From contig CAJNDS010002126.1 in assembly GCA_905221605.1 (NCBI GenBank), positions 517,501 through 579,500 of the forward strand: a stretch of DNA of 62,000 bases. Reading direction: 5' to 3'. The stretch comes from Symbiodinium natans. Taxonomy: Eukaryota; Sar; Dinophyceae; Suessiales; Symbiodiniaceae. The translations under genes and the position numbers were made by a program. The notes under the pieces were generated by a model. It made no database searches. It worked only from the letters and a program-made list of their open reading frames with translations, and had not been told where the DNA came from. This document shows positions 31,002 to 42,713 of the stretch, piece after piece; the stretch's first letter is position 1, and each line of letters opens with the position of its first letter.

Positions 31002-31435
31002 GCATTGTGTTCGTTACGGTGACACGTTTTCTTTAGGTTGTCTGAAAATCGAGAAAGCACAAGGCTTGTGGCGGAGGCGCTGTTCTCAGTACTTCTACAT
31101 TTGTTGCGAACGCATTATTTTTTATCGAGATCTCAGTGGATAGCTCATACACATATCTAAATAACTAGCAGAAAATTTTTATGCTCTTGCAATCCCAGGC
31201 AGAGGAGACTGAAGAGATTGTCGGCACCTCAGTGCTTTTTTGTATTCATCTGACATGTGCCTTTTTTTGTTGCCTGTCAGGTCATGAATGCGCCCGTCCT
31301 CTGGTGTGGCCATACACTCATTTTTTCCAATATTAATTATGTTTTCATTACGTACATCACCAAGGTGTCAGCGTCAAGTGGGGCCGACATCCTAATCATC
31401 CAATGAATGAGACCATTCTTATAGCGCGGTCAGCT

Positions 31436-31730
31436 GAAGTCTTACGCTGTCGCGCCTGCAGGCGATCCTTCTGTTTGCGGAGACGAACACACTCTGCGCT
31501 TGCGCTGAAGTTGTTTTCTGTTCGTGAAGTTCAAGAGGCGGCCTTCACATGCGGATCTGCAGCAGCAGCTGCAACAGCTGTTGCGTGAGCTGGCGGCGCC
31601 GTTGCCACGCCTGCTGGGGCGCGCCGAAAACATCGCAAACCCCGTGGGCTCACGCATGCAGGAGGCCCATGCAGAGCCGGAACCAAAGGGGATCCGAAGC
31701 GGCGCTGTGCGACACTCAAGCCTTGGGTAG
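31436..31730 (+). CDS. RING-finger protein, last Cys pair and coiled C-terminal part
   Basis: Contains EVLRCRACRRSF (final Cys-x2-Cys of the RING) in one frame. After a probable short intron near 31460-31535 a second frame reads HADLQQQLQQLLRELAAPLP then RLLGRAENIANPVGSRMQ, with stop TAG at 31728-31730. The glutamine/leucine-rich part looks like an amphipathic helix. Exact splice sites are unresolved, so the interval is a bounding range. Confidence 0.45.
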
Positions 31731-32028
31731 TTATCATGTTTCACCGCCAGTTCCACGCATTCGGCGTGTGCCGTGGTTGCAAACTCGCAACCAGCACAAT
31801 CGTAGATGGATTCTTGAAGTGGCAGAATCTTGAAATGAATCCATTTTATGGTTTCTATATAGGAAAACAGATCAGTGAGCATTTCCTTATGCCACACGGA
31901 TCTCAAGCGTTTGCCGATCACAGATGACGCTCAGGCAGGCGTGAAACGCAAACATAAGTGATTTTTTTTGCTTGTGAGAATCAGGTTAGCCTACGGTCAT
32001 GATGCTACGCTATCGTAAAGAAGTTCTG

Positions 32029-32230
32029 AAAGTTGCTGCGCTGCCGATGTTCTGTTTCTGAGAGAGCGAGTATGTATGGCAAAATGAATCGCTTGCGTAA
32101 ATTATTTGCTTGCGTAATCTTATAATGCATGTGTGTGTGAGAGAGAACATATAAAATTGTTTCTTAACTCATCTCAGTCGTCCTTCACAGCGTAGCTTTT
32201 CTTGCTCGACGTGATCAGTCCAGAAGCAAT
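32029..32230 (+). repeat. Direct repeat, right copy, truncated by a CCCTAAA array
   Basis: Same sequence as 30504-30693 with a few indels (GTGTGTGTGAGAGAGAACAT, extra ATAAAAT). It ends at AGAAGCAAT and is followed immediately by ACCCTAAACCC. Confidence 0.9.
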
Positions 32231-35202
32231 ACCCTAAACCCTAAACCCTAAAAATTCTAAACCCTAAACCCTAAACCCTAAACCCTAAACCCTAAATAAA
32301 CCTTAAATCCTAAACCCTAAATCGTTGGTGTTTGGGAGTTTACAAAGAAATGAGCCAACCTGGCATGCAAAGTTTTCCAAAGCACTTACGCGCACCTTCC
32401 CAACTGCTTAGAGTCGCTGGGACATGGTCAGAGCATCCCACCCGTCCCTTCAGGCAGAGCTCGAACCCTAAACCCTAAACCCTAAACCCTAAACCCTAAA
32501 CCCTAAACCCTAAACCCTAAACCCTAAACCCAGCAATCTCGAGTATAGAGCTCTCGAAATAAGGTGCTCTGACTGTGGCTCAGTGAGTTTTTGTTTGGGG
32601 TTCAGGGTTCAGTTCGCTTCAAAGAAGCACTCTTCGCCGCTCTCCGCACGGCCCGGCAGTTTTCGTGATCGTAAAAAGAACCGGGGTTTTCAAAAGTAAA
32701 CCCTAAACCCGAAACCTGAAACCCGAATCCCTGAACCCTAACATAGGGTTTGTAGGGCTTATAGGGTTGCAGGGTTTATAGGGTTTACAGGGTTTATGGG
32801 GTTTACAGGGTTTATGGGGTTTAGGGTTTCGGGTTTAGGGTTTAGGGTTTAGGGTTTAGGGCTCACAGCCATGTACCCTGATTGGACCCGGAATCCTGAA
32901 TCTCAGACCCCGCTGCAGGCCTTTGAAGGCCTTTGGGGTTTGGGGTTTAGGGATTAGGTTTACCCTCTAATCTGACTCCTTATCGAAGACTCAGAGCAGG
33001 CCCCTGTCCCCTTGTGTTAGGGGTCGGTTTCCCCTATAAACCCCCTGTGAACAAATCATGCTACCCTTTTGGCTCCCAGTTTTTACATCCCAAACCCCAC
33101 AATCCTAACATCCTACTCCCCCAGCCCTGGACCCCTTAAGCCGTTCAGGCGAGTCCAGAATCTCATGCCTAGTCTGCAGCCAAACGCTGAGAGATGCTAC
33201 AGACCTAAACCCTAAACCCTAAACCCTAAACCCTAAACCCTAAACCCTAAACCCTAAACCCTAAACCCTAAGCCAGGTTCTTCCGGAAGAGGCCATGCGC
33301 AGCCTGCAGAGAAGGACCGCCAGGACATGCGCCGGACAGAAAATCGTGGGGCTGCGATGTGGATTTTGGTTTAGGGTTTAGGGTTTAGGGTATAGGGTTT
33401 AGGGTTTAGGGCTCAAGGTTAATTACGTTTTTGCCGCTTCGCCCGAAGCACTTATTTTCGAAACCATTCCTTGACCCTGAGATTTGTGCAGCCAGTTCCT
33501 GTTGTCTCGTGTACCTGGGGTGCCTTCACAGAAGCAGGCCGTTATCTTGAGGTTAGGGCTGCCAGTACCGACCCCTCAACCCTGAATCCTGAAGTCCTAA
33601 ACCCATTCAGAATCATGATGTGCCACAAAGGTGGCACGTTCTTTGATGCTCCTGCATGATTGGGTGTAGGCTTTTGGGCATACAAGTGTGTTGTGCGAGC
33701 AGTGCAGAATCTACATAAAGGGAATTGCCAAGACTAAGAAATTAGGGAAAGGGTGGATAAGTTTCCCTGCCGAGGTTTTCTTCTAAATCGGGGTTCCTAT
33801 TATCCTTCGTCGCCTTCTGTTTATGGTACTCCCCCCCCCTCCCATTTCTGAACAGAGAAGTGACACCCGCTGATTTTAGCACAGGCAAGCGGCCCCTTAT
33901 GTCTTTCACAGTCGTTGAGCTTTGTCCGCGAGCCCATGCAACTTGTTTGTGGTGTACTAGAATTTCTAGAATCGTATAGTATAATCCCAAAAGTTATACG
34001 GCAGTAAGACGTGTCCCAGCTTCTGATCCCATGGAACCATCGGCACATCCTCACCGTGGTTGTGCAATCTCAAGCTAAGCGTTGGAGAGGTTTAGGGTTT
34101 AGGGTTTAGGGTTTCGGGTTTTAGGGTTTAGGGTTTAGGGTTTAGGGTTTAGGGTTTAAGGTCATGTCGCATGGTGGACTTGTTTGCGCCGCAGTCTCGG
34201 ATGAGGATGTGGGAGCCAGCTAGAGGCCTGGTATGTGCAAAGCTGTCAACGTGAGTGCCCCGAGCATGAACACAGGCAGGTCTGTCAGACTTTCAGTAAG
34301 ATTTTCAAGTCCCTGCAAACCTAGAGTGCTGGGGTTTGGGCTCTAGGGTCTTGAGGGTTTCGGGCCTTAGGGTGTAGGGTTTAGGGTTTAGGGTTTAGGG
34401 TTTAGGGTTTAGGGTTTAGGGTTTAGGGCTAGCGTTTAGGGTTTAAGGTTTATAGGAAACATTTCTCCAATGGGTCTCGCAATCTCCGGCTTCGAGCGGG
34501 CCGCGTGCTTCAGCGGGCACCGGCCTCGGCTTTATGGCTGCGGGGGCTGTGGGCTTTTCCCGGTTCAGGGTTCAGGGTTCAGGGTTTAGGGTTTAGGGTT
34601 TAGGGTCTAGGGTTTAGGGTTTCTGTGCGCTCCAGCTTCGTGGGATGGGCAGGCCAGGGGTTTTAAGAAGGACGCCCCTTATGCCCCAAACTCCCTCAAC
34701 TCCCTTAGCCCTAAACCTTAAACCCTAAACCCTAAACCCTAAAACTAGGGGATCCGAAATCCGAAGTATGGACCCTTAATTTGTGTCGGATCCCTTTAAA
34801 TCCCGTTACACAAGGGTCAGGGGCATACTAAGGGCCCATGGTTCCAACCTTAGATAAACTCCTAAACCCCCCTTAAGCCTAAACACCGAACCCCGAAACC
34901 ATGCTAAGCATCCGAACTATACACCCTAAGCCCTAAACCCGAAACCCTAAACCCTATGAACCCTAACCCTAAACCCCAAACCCCAAACCCTAAACCCTAA
35001 ACCCTAAACCCTAAACCCTAAACCCTAAACCCTAAACCCTGAACCCTGAACCCTGAACCCTGAACCCTGAACCCTGAACCCTGAACCCTGAACCCTGAAC
35101 CCTGAACCTTAGACCAAGGCCATTGGGCCACAGGCCCGCGTCCAGCACCGCGGGGCCGAGCCAGCAGAAGGTGCAGGGGATGTGCAGGGGATGCGCTTAC
35201 GG

Positions 35203-35395
35203 GGGTTTAGGGGTTCAGGGGTTTAGGGATTTAGGGGTTTAGGGGTTATAAGGGTTTTGGGGTTTTGGGGTTTAGGGGTTTAGGGGTTTAGGGGTTTAGG
35301 GGTTTAGGGGTTTAGGGGTTTAGGGGTTTAGGGGTTGAGGGTTAGGGGTTTAGGGGTTTAGGGGTTTTGGGGTTGAGGGGTTTAGGGTTTACGAG
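35203..35395 (+). repeat. TTTAGGGG (8-mer) array
   Basis: About twenty eight-base units with a few TTTTGGGG and TTGAGGG variants. It sits next to a CCCTGAA block (35038-35108) of opposite orientation. Confidence 0.9.
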
Positions 35396-36306
35396 CCAAA
35401 CCTATCCCTATTCCCCAAATCCAAATCTCAAACTCTAATCCTGGAGAGAGCTGGAGGGCACGCTGCAGCTAGGGCTGGAGCGGGCTTGAGGGTTGGAGGG
35501 CGTCACGTTTGGGAGGCGATCGAGACCCTCAATAAAATCAATTTTCCACTCGAGAGTCTAATTTCTTGCAGTTCCACCGCATATGCAGGCCGCCCTCCGT
35601 CCGTCTACGCCTCCTGCCGCAGCTCGTGGCAGGCCTGTTTTGCCATCGAATCGTCCCTCGAGACAGGAGTTGATTCGGAAAGCAGCAACCCAAAACAGCA
35701 TGCCAATTGCAGGCTGATAGCTTTCTGCCGCTTAGGCCGAAACCTGCAAACCCTACATCCCAAGGCCCTTCACCCTTAAACCTGAAACCCCCAAACCCCT
35801 GAACCTCAAGCCCCTAAACCCCAAACCCACCCCTAAACCCCAAGCCCTAAACCCCAAAGCCCTACGCCCCTAAAGCCCAAACCCCAACCCCCAAACCCCC
35901 AAACCCTGAACCTTAAACTAAACCCTAAACCCTAAACCCTAAACCCTAAACCCTAAACCCTCCTGTAAGTAAGCCCTATGCCTGGGAACAAACCTGGACT
36001 CGACGGAACAGGATTTTTGATGTGGCTCTTGGTCTGTCAGCCGCCGCGGCGACAAGGCTCGGACGTGGGAAGCGCTGCGGGGCACATTAGCTTGGGGTTA
36101 AGGGTTTAGGGTTTAGGGTTTAGGGTTTAGGGTTTAGAGTTTAGGGTTTGAAGGGTTTAGGGCTTAGGGTTTAGGGTTTAGGGGTTAGATCGTCGGCCAG
36201 CATGGGGGTCGCAAGTTATGGCCGATGCTGTGTTGAACAAACGTGAAGTTCTTGACATGCCGAGTTACGAACGTATGTCGACACTGTGAAAGACAAGCAT
36301 GAGCCC

Positions 36307-36500
36307 CAAACGCTAAACCCTAAACCCTAAACCCTAAACCCTAAACCCTAAACCCTAAACCCTAAACCCTAAACCCTAAACCCTAAACCCTAAACCCTAA
36401 ACCCTAAACCCTAAACCCTAAACCCTAAACCCTAAACTAAACCCTAAACCCTAAACCCTAAGCCCTAAGCCCTAAACCCTAAACCCTAAACCCTAAACTC
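36307..36500 (-). repeat. CCCTAAA array, about 26 units
   Basis: One of the longest arrays; one deletion-type unit (CTAAACTAAACC) near 36432 and CCCTAAG variants near 36460. Confidence 0.93.
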
Positions 36501-36914
36501 AACCTGAGCATTGGGGTGCAAGAGGCCCTTTCTGAGTCTTTAGGATATTGGTCAAGTCTTTAAACCATTGTCCCTGTTTGGCTACCGTAAATATTCGGGG
36601 CCACCTTATAATGGAAACCCCACAAGGACCCTAGTTTAGAGAACTGACCACATAGGGTTATAAGATTTTAGGGTGCAGGGTTGTTGGGTTTGGAGTTTTG
36701 AAATTTTAGGGGGCTTCAGGGAAAGCCTAAACTAGAGACCTCCAGCCCATTGAGCCCGCGCCCCAAAGTCCCAAGCCCTCCTGCAAAAAACCATGCCAGC
36801 CCCAAAGCCCTAGAACCCCCACAACAAAAGCTACAGTCAGTAGCTAGCGCGAACCAAGCTGAACCCCAAAGCACCTGATGCAACTCCCCAATGTGTCCGC
36901 GCCTCGATTGCCAG

Positions 36915-36973
36915 GTTCGCAGCGCGCCGCAATACTCCTGGTGGTGCCCGAAGGCCGACTTTGCCGGAGACAG
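36915..36973 (+). CDS. Unidentified exon island
   Basis: CCAG|GTT opens VRSAPQYSWWCPKADFAGD and ends at AG|GTTTCGGG, a GT donor. The Trp/Cys-rich sequence looks coding, but the protein family is not recognised. Confidence 0.45.
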
Positions 36974-37747
36974 GTTTCGGGTTGATGGTTTGGGGTTAGA
37001 GTTTCAGGATTTGTGTCTACCCTTTATCCCCTAGATCATCCTTGTAGAGCCAGTTTTTTTATAGGGCCCCCAAACCTACCCCGGTAAACCCCAAACCCTA
37101 ACCACCGGAACTCCCGAAGGCGAACATCTTGCCGCGCGGAGACGGAGGGTGAGTTTGTTGCGGGCACCTTGCCAGCGCGTGGCTCCGGAGTTTAGGGTTC
37201 TAGGGCTTTAGGGTTCTAGGTTTTTAGGGTTTCAGGGTTTCAGGGTTTTTGGGATTTATGGTGTAGGGTGTGATTTTAGGGTGTAAGGGCTTTAGGGCTT
37301 TAGGGTTTTAGGGTTACGGTTTAGGGTTTAGGGTCAGGGACTGGGCTTCAGGGGTGCTGGGTTTAGGGGCTTAGGGCTTTTGAGTTTGGGGTTCAGGCGT
37401 TTTAAAGGTTCGGGGAAGTTTAGGGGTATGGATCCGGAAGTTGAGGTAGCTGTAAGTTGTCAGGCTTATTTGTTGGGGTGAAGGTGTTTCTGGAGGACCC
37501 TACAATTCCCGAAGCCTCCACCAAAATCTTGCCATTGCTTCTGTCAGACTCTTGGAAAGATGGCATGCCCAAGCACTGAATCTGGCCAGTCGGAAGTAGG
37601 GTTTAGGGTTTAGGGTTTAGGGTTTAGGGTTTAGGGTTTCGGGTTTAGGGTTTAGGGTTTAGGGTTTAGGCGTTGGTTGAGAGTGTAGGGTTTGGGGTTT
37701 CAGGTTTCCGTAGGGGTTAGGGTTTTATCTGTAGACTTGAGATCAAG

Positions 37748-37869
37748 GTACCTCCATCTACGATGATGATGGCGATTGGCTTCCAGCGGGCATGGGCACG
37801 CTAGATGTCGACTCCTCAACATTGGTAGAGCTGGGAGTCTTGGAACTTAGCGTTGAGGGTGGTGAATGA
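37748..37869 (+). CDS. Unidentified terminal exon
   Basis: CAAG|GT opens TSIYDDDGDWLPAGMGTLDV then DSSTLVELGVLELSVEGGE and TGA at 37867-37869. Acidic, clearly non-repeat, likely the C-terminus of a gene whose other exons may include 36915. Not assignable. Confidence 0.45.
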
Positions 37870-38003
37870 AGGTGTTCCAGCATGGAACTCTTAATCTTTT
37901 GGGTAGGTAAACCCTAAACCCTAAACCCTAAAGCCACGTTCGAAAGTTGCAAGGGGCACAAGGCTTCCATGAAATCTCGGCAAGTTCCAGACCCACGGAG
38001 CCA

Positions 38004-38122
38004 GGGTAGGCCCCTATTCCCTGTTTGTCGGGGGCTTTAGACTCACTTCTAAAACCCTTAAAATCCCTAAAAAACGGTGTACCCTGTTTCAACTTTGGTT
38101 ACTCTTGGGTCTAGAAAGCCTT
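38004..38122 (+). repeat. Dispersed repeat family C copy (introner-like)
   Basis: GTAGGCCCCTATTCCCTGTT, GGGGGCTTTAGACTCACTTC and GGTTACTCTTGGGTCTAG; aligned by eye with 11728 and 53281. Confidence 0.55.
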
Positions 38123-38878
38123 AGTCTATGGGCAGTTATATTGGCCCCTGGGTTGTAAAGGGTATAAAAGGGGTAACTACCCTTAGTTAGACTTCGGCCC
38201 CAGCTTCAAGAATCTGTGGCGATATCTTCTCAACACCTCCTCTTGCACTGAAACCCGGAACCCAGAAAGTCCTAGCTTGACCCTAAACCCGAAACCCCAA
38301 ACCTTGAACCTGAGGCGTTCAGCCCAGGTCCGAATCTTCCCAGCAGCCCAGAGCCCTCATCTCCTGAAAGCCCTCTGCCGAGATGTTGCCGAAGATGCAA
38401 GAGACCGAGGAGGGGGTTTATGATGATCAGACTCTTGGGGTTTAGGGTTTAGGGTTTAGGGTTTAGGGTTTAGGGTTTAGGGTTTAGGGTTTAGGCATGA
38501 GGTTTCGGGTTTAGGGCCTGGGGTTTCGGGCTTTCGGGTTCTTAACTGGCAGGTTGGCTAAGAAAGGTAGGTTTGAGGTGGGAGTCTTGAAAAACATCTT
38601 AATCCAGCCCTGCAGTCCTGCAAGCCCTCCTAAACTAGCTCTCCTAGAGTAACCCCTGGTAAGGCTGTTGAGTTCGTAGGACGCAATCACGCTTGGGGCG
38701 ATCGAGACCCTCAAGATCTTTCTTCAAAATCCAGAGTCTAATTTCTTTCTTCATCAGCTTTCTGAACACACAGCTCCACCGTACCACTGAAGTTGCTGCT
38801 TTTCAGCTTGTAAACCCTAAACCCTAAACCCTAAACCCTAAACCCTAAACCCTAAACCCTAAACCCTAAACCCCCCAG

Positions 38879-38955
38879 ATTGTGGGACAGGAGGACCAGA
38901 AGCGAAAGGAGCCTGCAGAACCAGCCATGGTGCTGGAGGCGTTGGGGCGCCGGGC
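38879..38955 (+). CDS. Unidentified exon island
   Basis: CCCAG|ATT opens IVGQEDQKRKEPAEPAMVLE then ALGRR, directly after a CCCTAAA array (38810-38875) that would end the preceding intron. Charged, coding-like, not assignable. Confidence 0.4.
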
Positions 38956-39470
38956 TAAACCCCAAACCCTAAACCATAAACCCTAAACCCTAAACAAACC
39001 CTAAAACCTAAACCCCAAACCCGAACCCTAAACCCTAGACCCTAAAGCTCCCAGCCCCCAAAAAACCCAAGTTGAAGGTTCTTTTAGCTTAGGGATGCAC
39101 TATGGACCGTACAATTGTTTCTCTTTCTTTTCCGGAGTCGGCGTATAGGGTTTAGGGTTTAGGGTTTAGCGTTAGGGTTTCGGGTTTAGGGTTTAGAGTT
39201 TAGGGTTTAGGGTTTAGGGTTTAGAGTTTAGGGTTTAGGGTTTAAGGGTCAGGGTTTAGGGTTAGGGGTTCAAGGTTTTCAGATTTCACACGGAACCCTG
39301 GCAGATGAGTCGGCCTCCCAGCAACAGAAGAACCGAGATCCCGTCCAAAGTCCCGAACCCTATGAATCCCTCAAATCCGGGTTTAGGGTTTTGGGTTTTG
39401 GGTTTAGGGTTTAGGGTTTCGTCTTCAGGTGCTTTCCAAAATGGTCTAGGGTTCGGGTTTAGGGTTTACG

Positions 39471-39562
39471 CCCTTGGGACATTTCATATTTCCCTTATTG
39501 GGTTTACGAGGATCATCTTCAGGGGTTTTTTCTCAGAGGGTTTTAAAGGCCATCCCAATTAG
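39471..39562 (+). repeat. Dispersed repeat family B, copy 3 (introner-like)
   Basis: CGCCCTTGGGACATTTCATA ... TTTCCCTTATTGGGTTTACG ... TCTCAGAGGGTTTTAAAGGC ... CATCCCAATTAG. Ends in AATTAG|C, comparable to TTAG|G at 26633. Confidence 0.7.
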
Positions 39563-39819
39563 CGAGCCGTAAGCTCACATTTTCTCAACCCCAAACCATA
39601 AATTATGCTTCAATGTTTAGGGCTTAGGGAATGAGGCTTTGTATGCTGTGAGTTGTTTAGGGACACGTGGGTGGGGCTTCAGGGTTCTTTCGGGGCCGGA
39701 TTGGAGTTTTGGCTGCTGAAGTGTAAGGTAAAGTAAAACCCTTCTGCCACTAAACCCTAAACTCTAAACCCTAAACTCTAAACCCTGAACCCCCAGGGCC
39801 GACTTGGCTCGGTTTGCAG

Positions 39820-39911
39820 GTTCGTGGCGACTTGCTCGTGGTGAGGGCCGGGAAGAAGCTCTTCACGCAGGACGGAGCCCGCGCGCGCTGCCTGCTTCTA
39901 CAGCAACATGG
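39820..39911 (+). CDS. Unidentified exon island
   Basis: TTGCAG|GTT opens VRGDLLVVRAGKKLFTQDGA then RARCLLLQQHG. Good acceptor with a pyrimidine-rich stretch. Coding-like; no family identified. Confidence 0.45.
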
Positions 39912-40078
39912 GCTTAGGTATCTAGGGACCCTAAACCCTAAACCCTGAACCCTAAACCCTAAACCCTAATCCCTAAACCGTTTGGCCGAACCCTGGAAGT
40001 CGAGCGACCTGAGCTGGTACGTGTTCACGGCTCAGTCTTGGGGGGCGGTGCCCGGACATCCATGACAGGAGATATTTA

Positions 40079-40298
40079 CCCTAAACCCTTAACCCTCAAC
40101 CCTAAACCTTATAAACCCTAAACCCTAAACCCTAAACCCTAAACCCTAAACCCTAAACCCTAAACCCTAAACCCTAAACCCTAAACCCTAAACCCTAAAC
40201 CCTAAACCCTAAACCCTAAACCCTAAACCCTAGCCCTAAACCCTAAACCCTAAACCCTAAACCCCAGCCCTAAACCCTAAACCCTAAACCCTAAATAC
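40079..40298 (-). repeat. CCCTAAA array, about 29 units
   Basis: Longest CCCTAAA array in the window, with CCCTAGCC and CCCCAGCC interruptions near its right end. Confidence 0.93.
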
Positions 40299-40899
40299 GG
40301 CTCTTTAGCCGTGGCGGGGTCTCCCTGTCGAGGGGCAAGTCCGTAAGCGTGAGCCGCTGACACCTTTGGTTGCAAGGCCTAGAACCATAGACCCTTGTTT
40401 AGGGTTTAGGGCTTAGGGTTTAGGGTTTAGGGTTTAGGGCTAGGATTTAGGGTTTAGGGTTTAGGGCTTAAACCCCAAAAATTCAAAAACCTAAGCAACT
40501 TGAATCCCGGGTGCCAGGACCAGCCAGGGCAAATCGCGTGCACTGACAGACATGATCTTAGCACTCGCAAGCTTGCCACTCACTGGTTTTGCAGTTTGGG
40601 GTTTGAGGGTTGGAGGGGTTTAGGGTTCAAGGGTTAGGATTTAGGGATAGGGTTCAGAGTCCAGGGTTATAGGGCTTCTTGGGTACTGGGCTTATAGGGC
40701 TTATAGGATTTATAGGGCTTATAGGGCTTATAGGGCTTATAGGGCTTATAGGATTTAAGGTTTAGCAGGGCCTTCAGGGAAAGAGTCGCCCCTCAGGCAT
40801 GGAGCCAAAACTTGCAGCAAGCTGGAGCCCAGCCTAGGGCCTAGGGCCTAGGGTTTTAGGGTTTAGGGTTTAGGGTTTAGGGTCTAGGGTGTAGGGTTT

Positions 40900-41060
40900 A
40901 GGGTTTTTAGGGTTTTGAGGGTTTTTTGGGTTTTTAGGGTGTTTAGGGTTTTTAGGGTTTTTAGGGTTTTTAGGGTTTTTAGGGTTTTTAGTGTTTTTAG
41001 GGTTTTAAGGGTTTTTAGGGTTTTTAGGGTGTTTAGGGTTTTTAGGGTTTTTAGGGTTTA
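40900..41060 (+). repeat. GTTTTTAGG (9-mer) variant array
   Basis: A homogeneous block of GGGTTTTTAGGG units, two T longer than the telomere unit, following normal TTTAGGG units (40853-40905). Just upstream (40680-40750) is a block of GGGCTTATA units. Confidence 0.9.
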
Positions 41061-41815
41061 GGGTTTGGGGTGGCGAATCAAGTCCATCAACGTAACCTTG
41101 TCAATTTAGGGTTTGTAGGGTTCCGGGTTTAGGGTTTAGGGTTCCGGGTTTAGGATTTCGGGTTCCGAGTTTCGGGTTTAGGGTTCCGGGTTTAGGATTT
41201 AGGGTTCCGGGTTTGGGGTTGCGTTCTCGTGGTGTCCTCCCTTCCCCCCCCCCGCCCAACCCCTTAACCCTCCAGCCCAAACACTACCACGGGGGGGGAG
41301 ATGGGAGGCCCGAAACCCTAAACCCTAGGCCCCAAACGTTTGCCTAAACCATATACCCTAAACCCTAAACCCTAAACCCTAAACCATAGTCAAACCCAAA
41401 GCCCGCGCGTCCGAACACCCTGAAGCAAAGTCGCGCTGCAGACCCCCGGGCTCAAGGGGTTTTGGGTTTATAGGAATCTAGCATCTAGGGGGTTTCGGGC
41501 TAAGGTTTAGGGTTTAGGGCTTAGGGTTTAGGGTTTAGGGTTTAGGGGTTGAGGAGTTTAGGGGTTCAAGGGTGTAAGGGGTCTAGGGGCTTTGGATTTT
41601 TAGGCTTTTAGTTTTCGGGTGTCGGGTGCGGGGTCCCTAAACCCAAAACCCTAAAACCTGTTGGATAAGGGGGGTTTGGGACCCTTTTCGAAGATGCAAG
41701 GGAATATAAGGGCCACACTAGGAGATCAAAGGGGAACCTTTAGGGGTTTAGGGTTTAGGGTTTAGGGTTTAGGGTTTCTTAATCCCTCGAAAACAGCAGG
41801 TTCTCCTCTCCCGCC

Positions 41816-41890
41816 ATGGAGCGGCGGCGAGATCGGTCGTCCGAGCATGCGAAGGAAGAGCCGGCGCTTGAAATCGAAGGGCAGCTGGAG
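41816..41890 (+). CDS. Unidentified possible 5' exon
   Basis: ATG at 41816 opens MERRRDRSSEHAKEEPALEI then EGQLE, ending at GAG|GTGGTG (GT donor at 41891). The strongly charged N-terminus suggests the start of a nuclear or regulatory protein, but this is only a guess. It could join 42198, 42644 and 43293 in one gene. Confidence 0.45.
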
Positions 41891-42197
41891 GTGGTGTGCC
41901 TTGGGCTGCTTTGGTTTTGGTTTGGGGCTTTTGGGGTACCCTAAACCCTAAACCCGAAACCCTAAACCCTAAACCCTAAACCCTAAACCCTAAACCCTAA
42001 ACCCTAAACCCTAAACCCTAAATTGATGGACCACATGAACCCGGCAAGGGTTTATGGTTACTTAGTAGGGCTTGTCGTAGTGCAGGATGTATGACCCAAA
42101 ATTTGCGGTAGAAACCCTCAACCCTCAACCGTAAACCCTAAACCCTAAACCCTAAACCCTAAACCCTAAACTTTAAACCCTAGACCCCAAAGCCAAG

Positions 42198-42295
42198 GAA
42201 TGGGATCAGCGGAGAGGCTTCGGGCGTGGTCGTCGAAGCACCAATCACGCCGACAGAGCTTGGCCACGCGATCCAGGCAGCGCTGGGCTTCCTGG
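42198..42295 (+). CDS. Unidentified exon island
   Basis: CCAAG|GA opens NGISGEASGVVVEAPITPTE then LGHAIQAALGFL. The 3' side runs into TTTAGGG (42300 onward). Well-formed amphipathic sequence without a recognised family. Confidence 0.4.
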
Positions 42296-42299
42296 CTTT

Positions 42300-42424
42300 A
42301 GGGTTTTGAGGGTTAGGGTTTAGGGTTTAGGGTTTAGGGTTTAGGGTTTAGGGTTTAGGGTTTAGGGTTTAGGGTTTAGGGTTTAGGGTTTAGGGTTTAG
42401 GGTTTAGGGTTTAGGGTTTAGGGT
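42300..42424 (+). repeat. TTTAGGG array, 17 units
   Basis: Perfect array immediately after the exon island at 42198-42295. Confidence 0.93.
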
Positions 42425-42643
42425 GTATAAGGATTTCGTTGTTTTTTCGGGGTTTGCAGTTTTGGAGTTTTGGGTTTTCGTGGCTTAGGGGTTTAGAGCT
42501 TAGGCTTTGGGAGATTGGTGGACCTCGGTCCTTCGGTTCACCTTCTGTAAGAGATCCCAATTAGTCATCTTTTTTCCGAAGCCCTAAGCCCTAAACCCTA
42601 AACCCCAAACCCTAAACCCTAACCCTAAACCCTAAACCCACAG

Positions 42644-42713
42644 GTTTGTGCCGCAACCTAGGATTCCATCCCAGCACGCAGTCCCTCTTCATCAATGTGA
42701 CTGGGACCATCAG
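42644..42713 (+). CDS. Unidentified exon island
   Basis: CACAG|GT opens LCRNLGFHPSTQSLFINVTG then TI. It lies between CCCTAAA (upstream) and TTTAGGG (downstream) tracts. Not assignable. Confidence 0.4.

Larger units (their letters stand above)
32231..36914. other. Array-rich stretch without an identified gene
   Basis: CCCTAAA arrays at 32463-32530, 33205-33275 and 34930-35110, TTTAGGG arrays at 33364-33415, 34088-34158 and 34374-34440, and a TTTAGGGG block at 35203-35395. Unique islands at 33290-33360, 33470-33660 and 33700-34080 contain no motif I recognise. 35501-35580 shares sequence with 38681-38783 (GGCGATCGAGACCCTCAA, GAGTCTAATTTCTT, TCCACCG). Confidence 0.5.

Noticed and set aside
30504-32230. 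Calling the direct repeats LTRs of a retrotransposon
   Set aside because: No TG...CA ends, no primer-binding site, no gag or pol, and no target duplication. Kept only as direct repeats.
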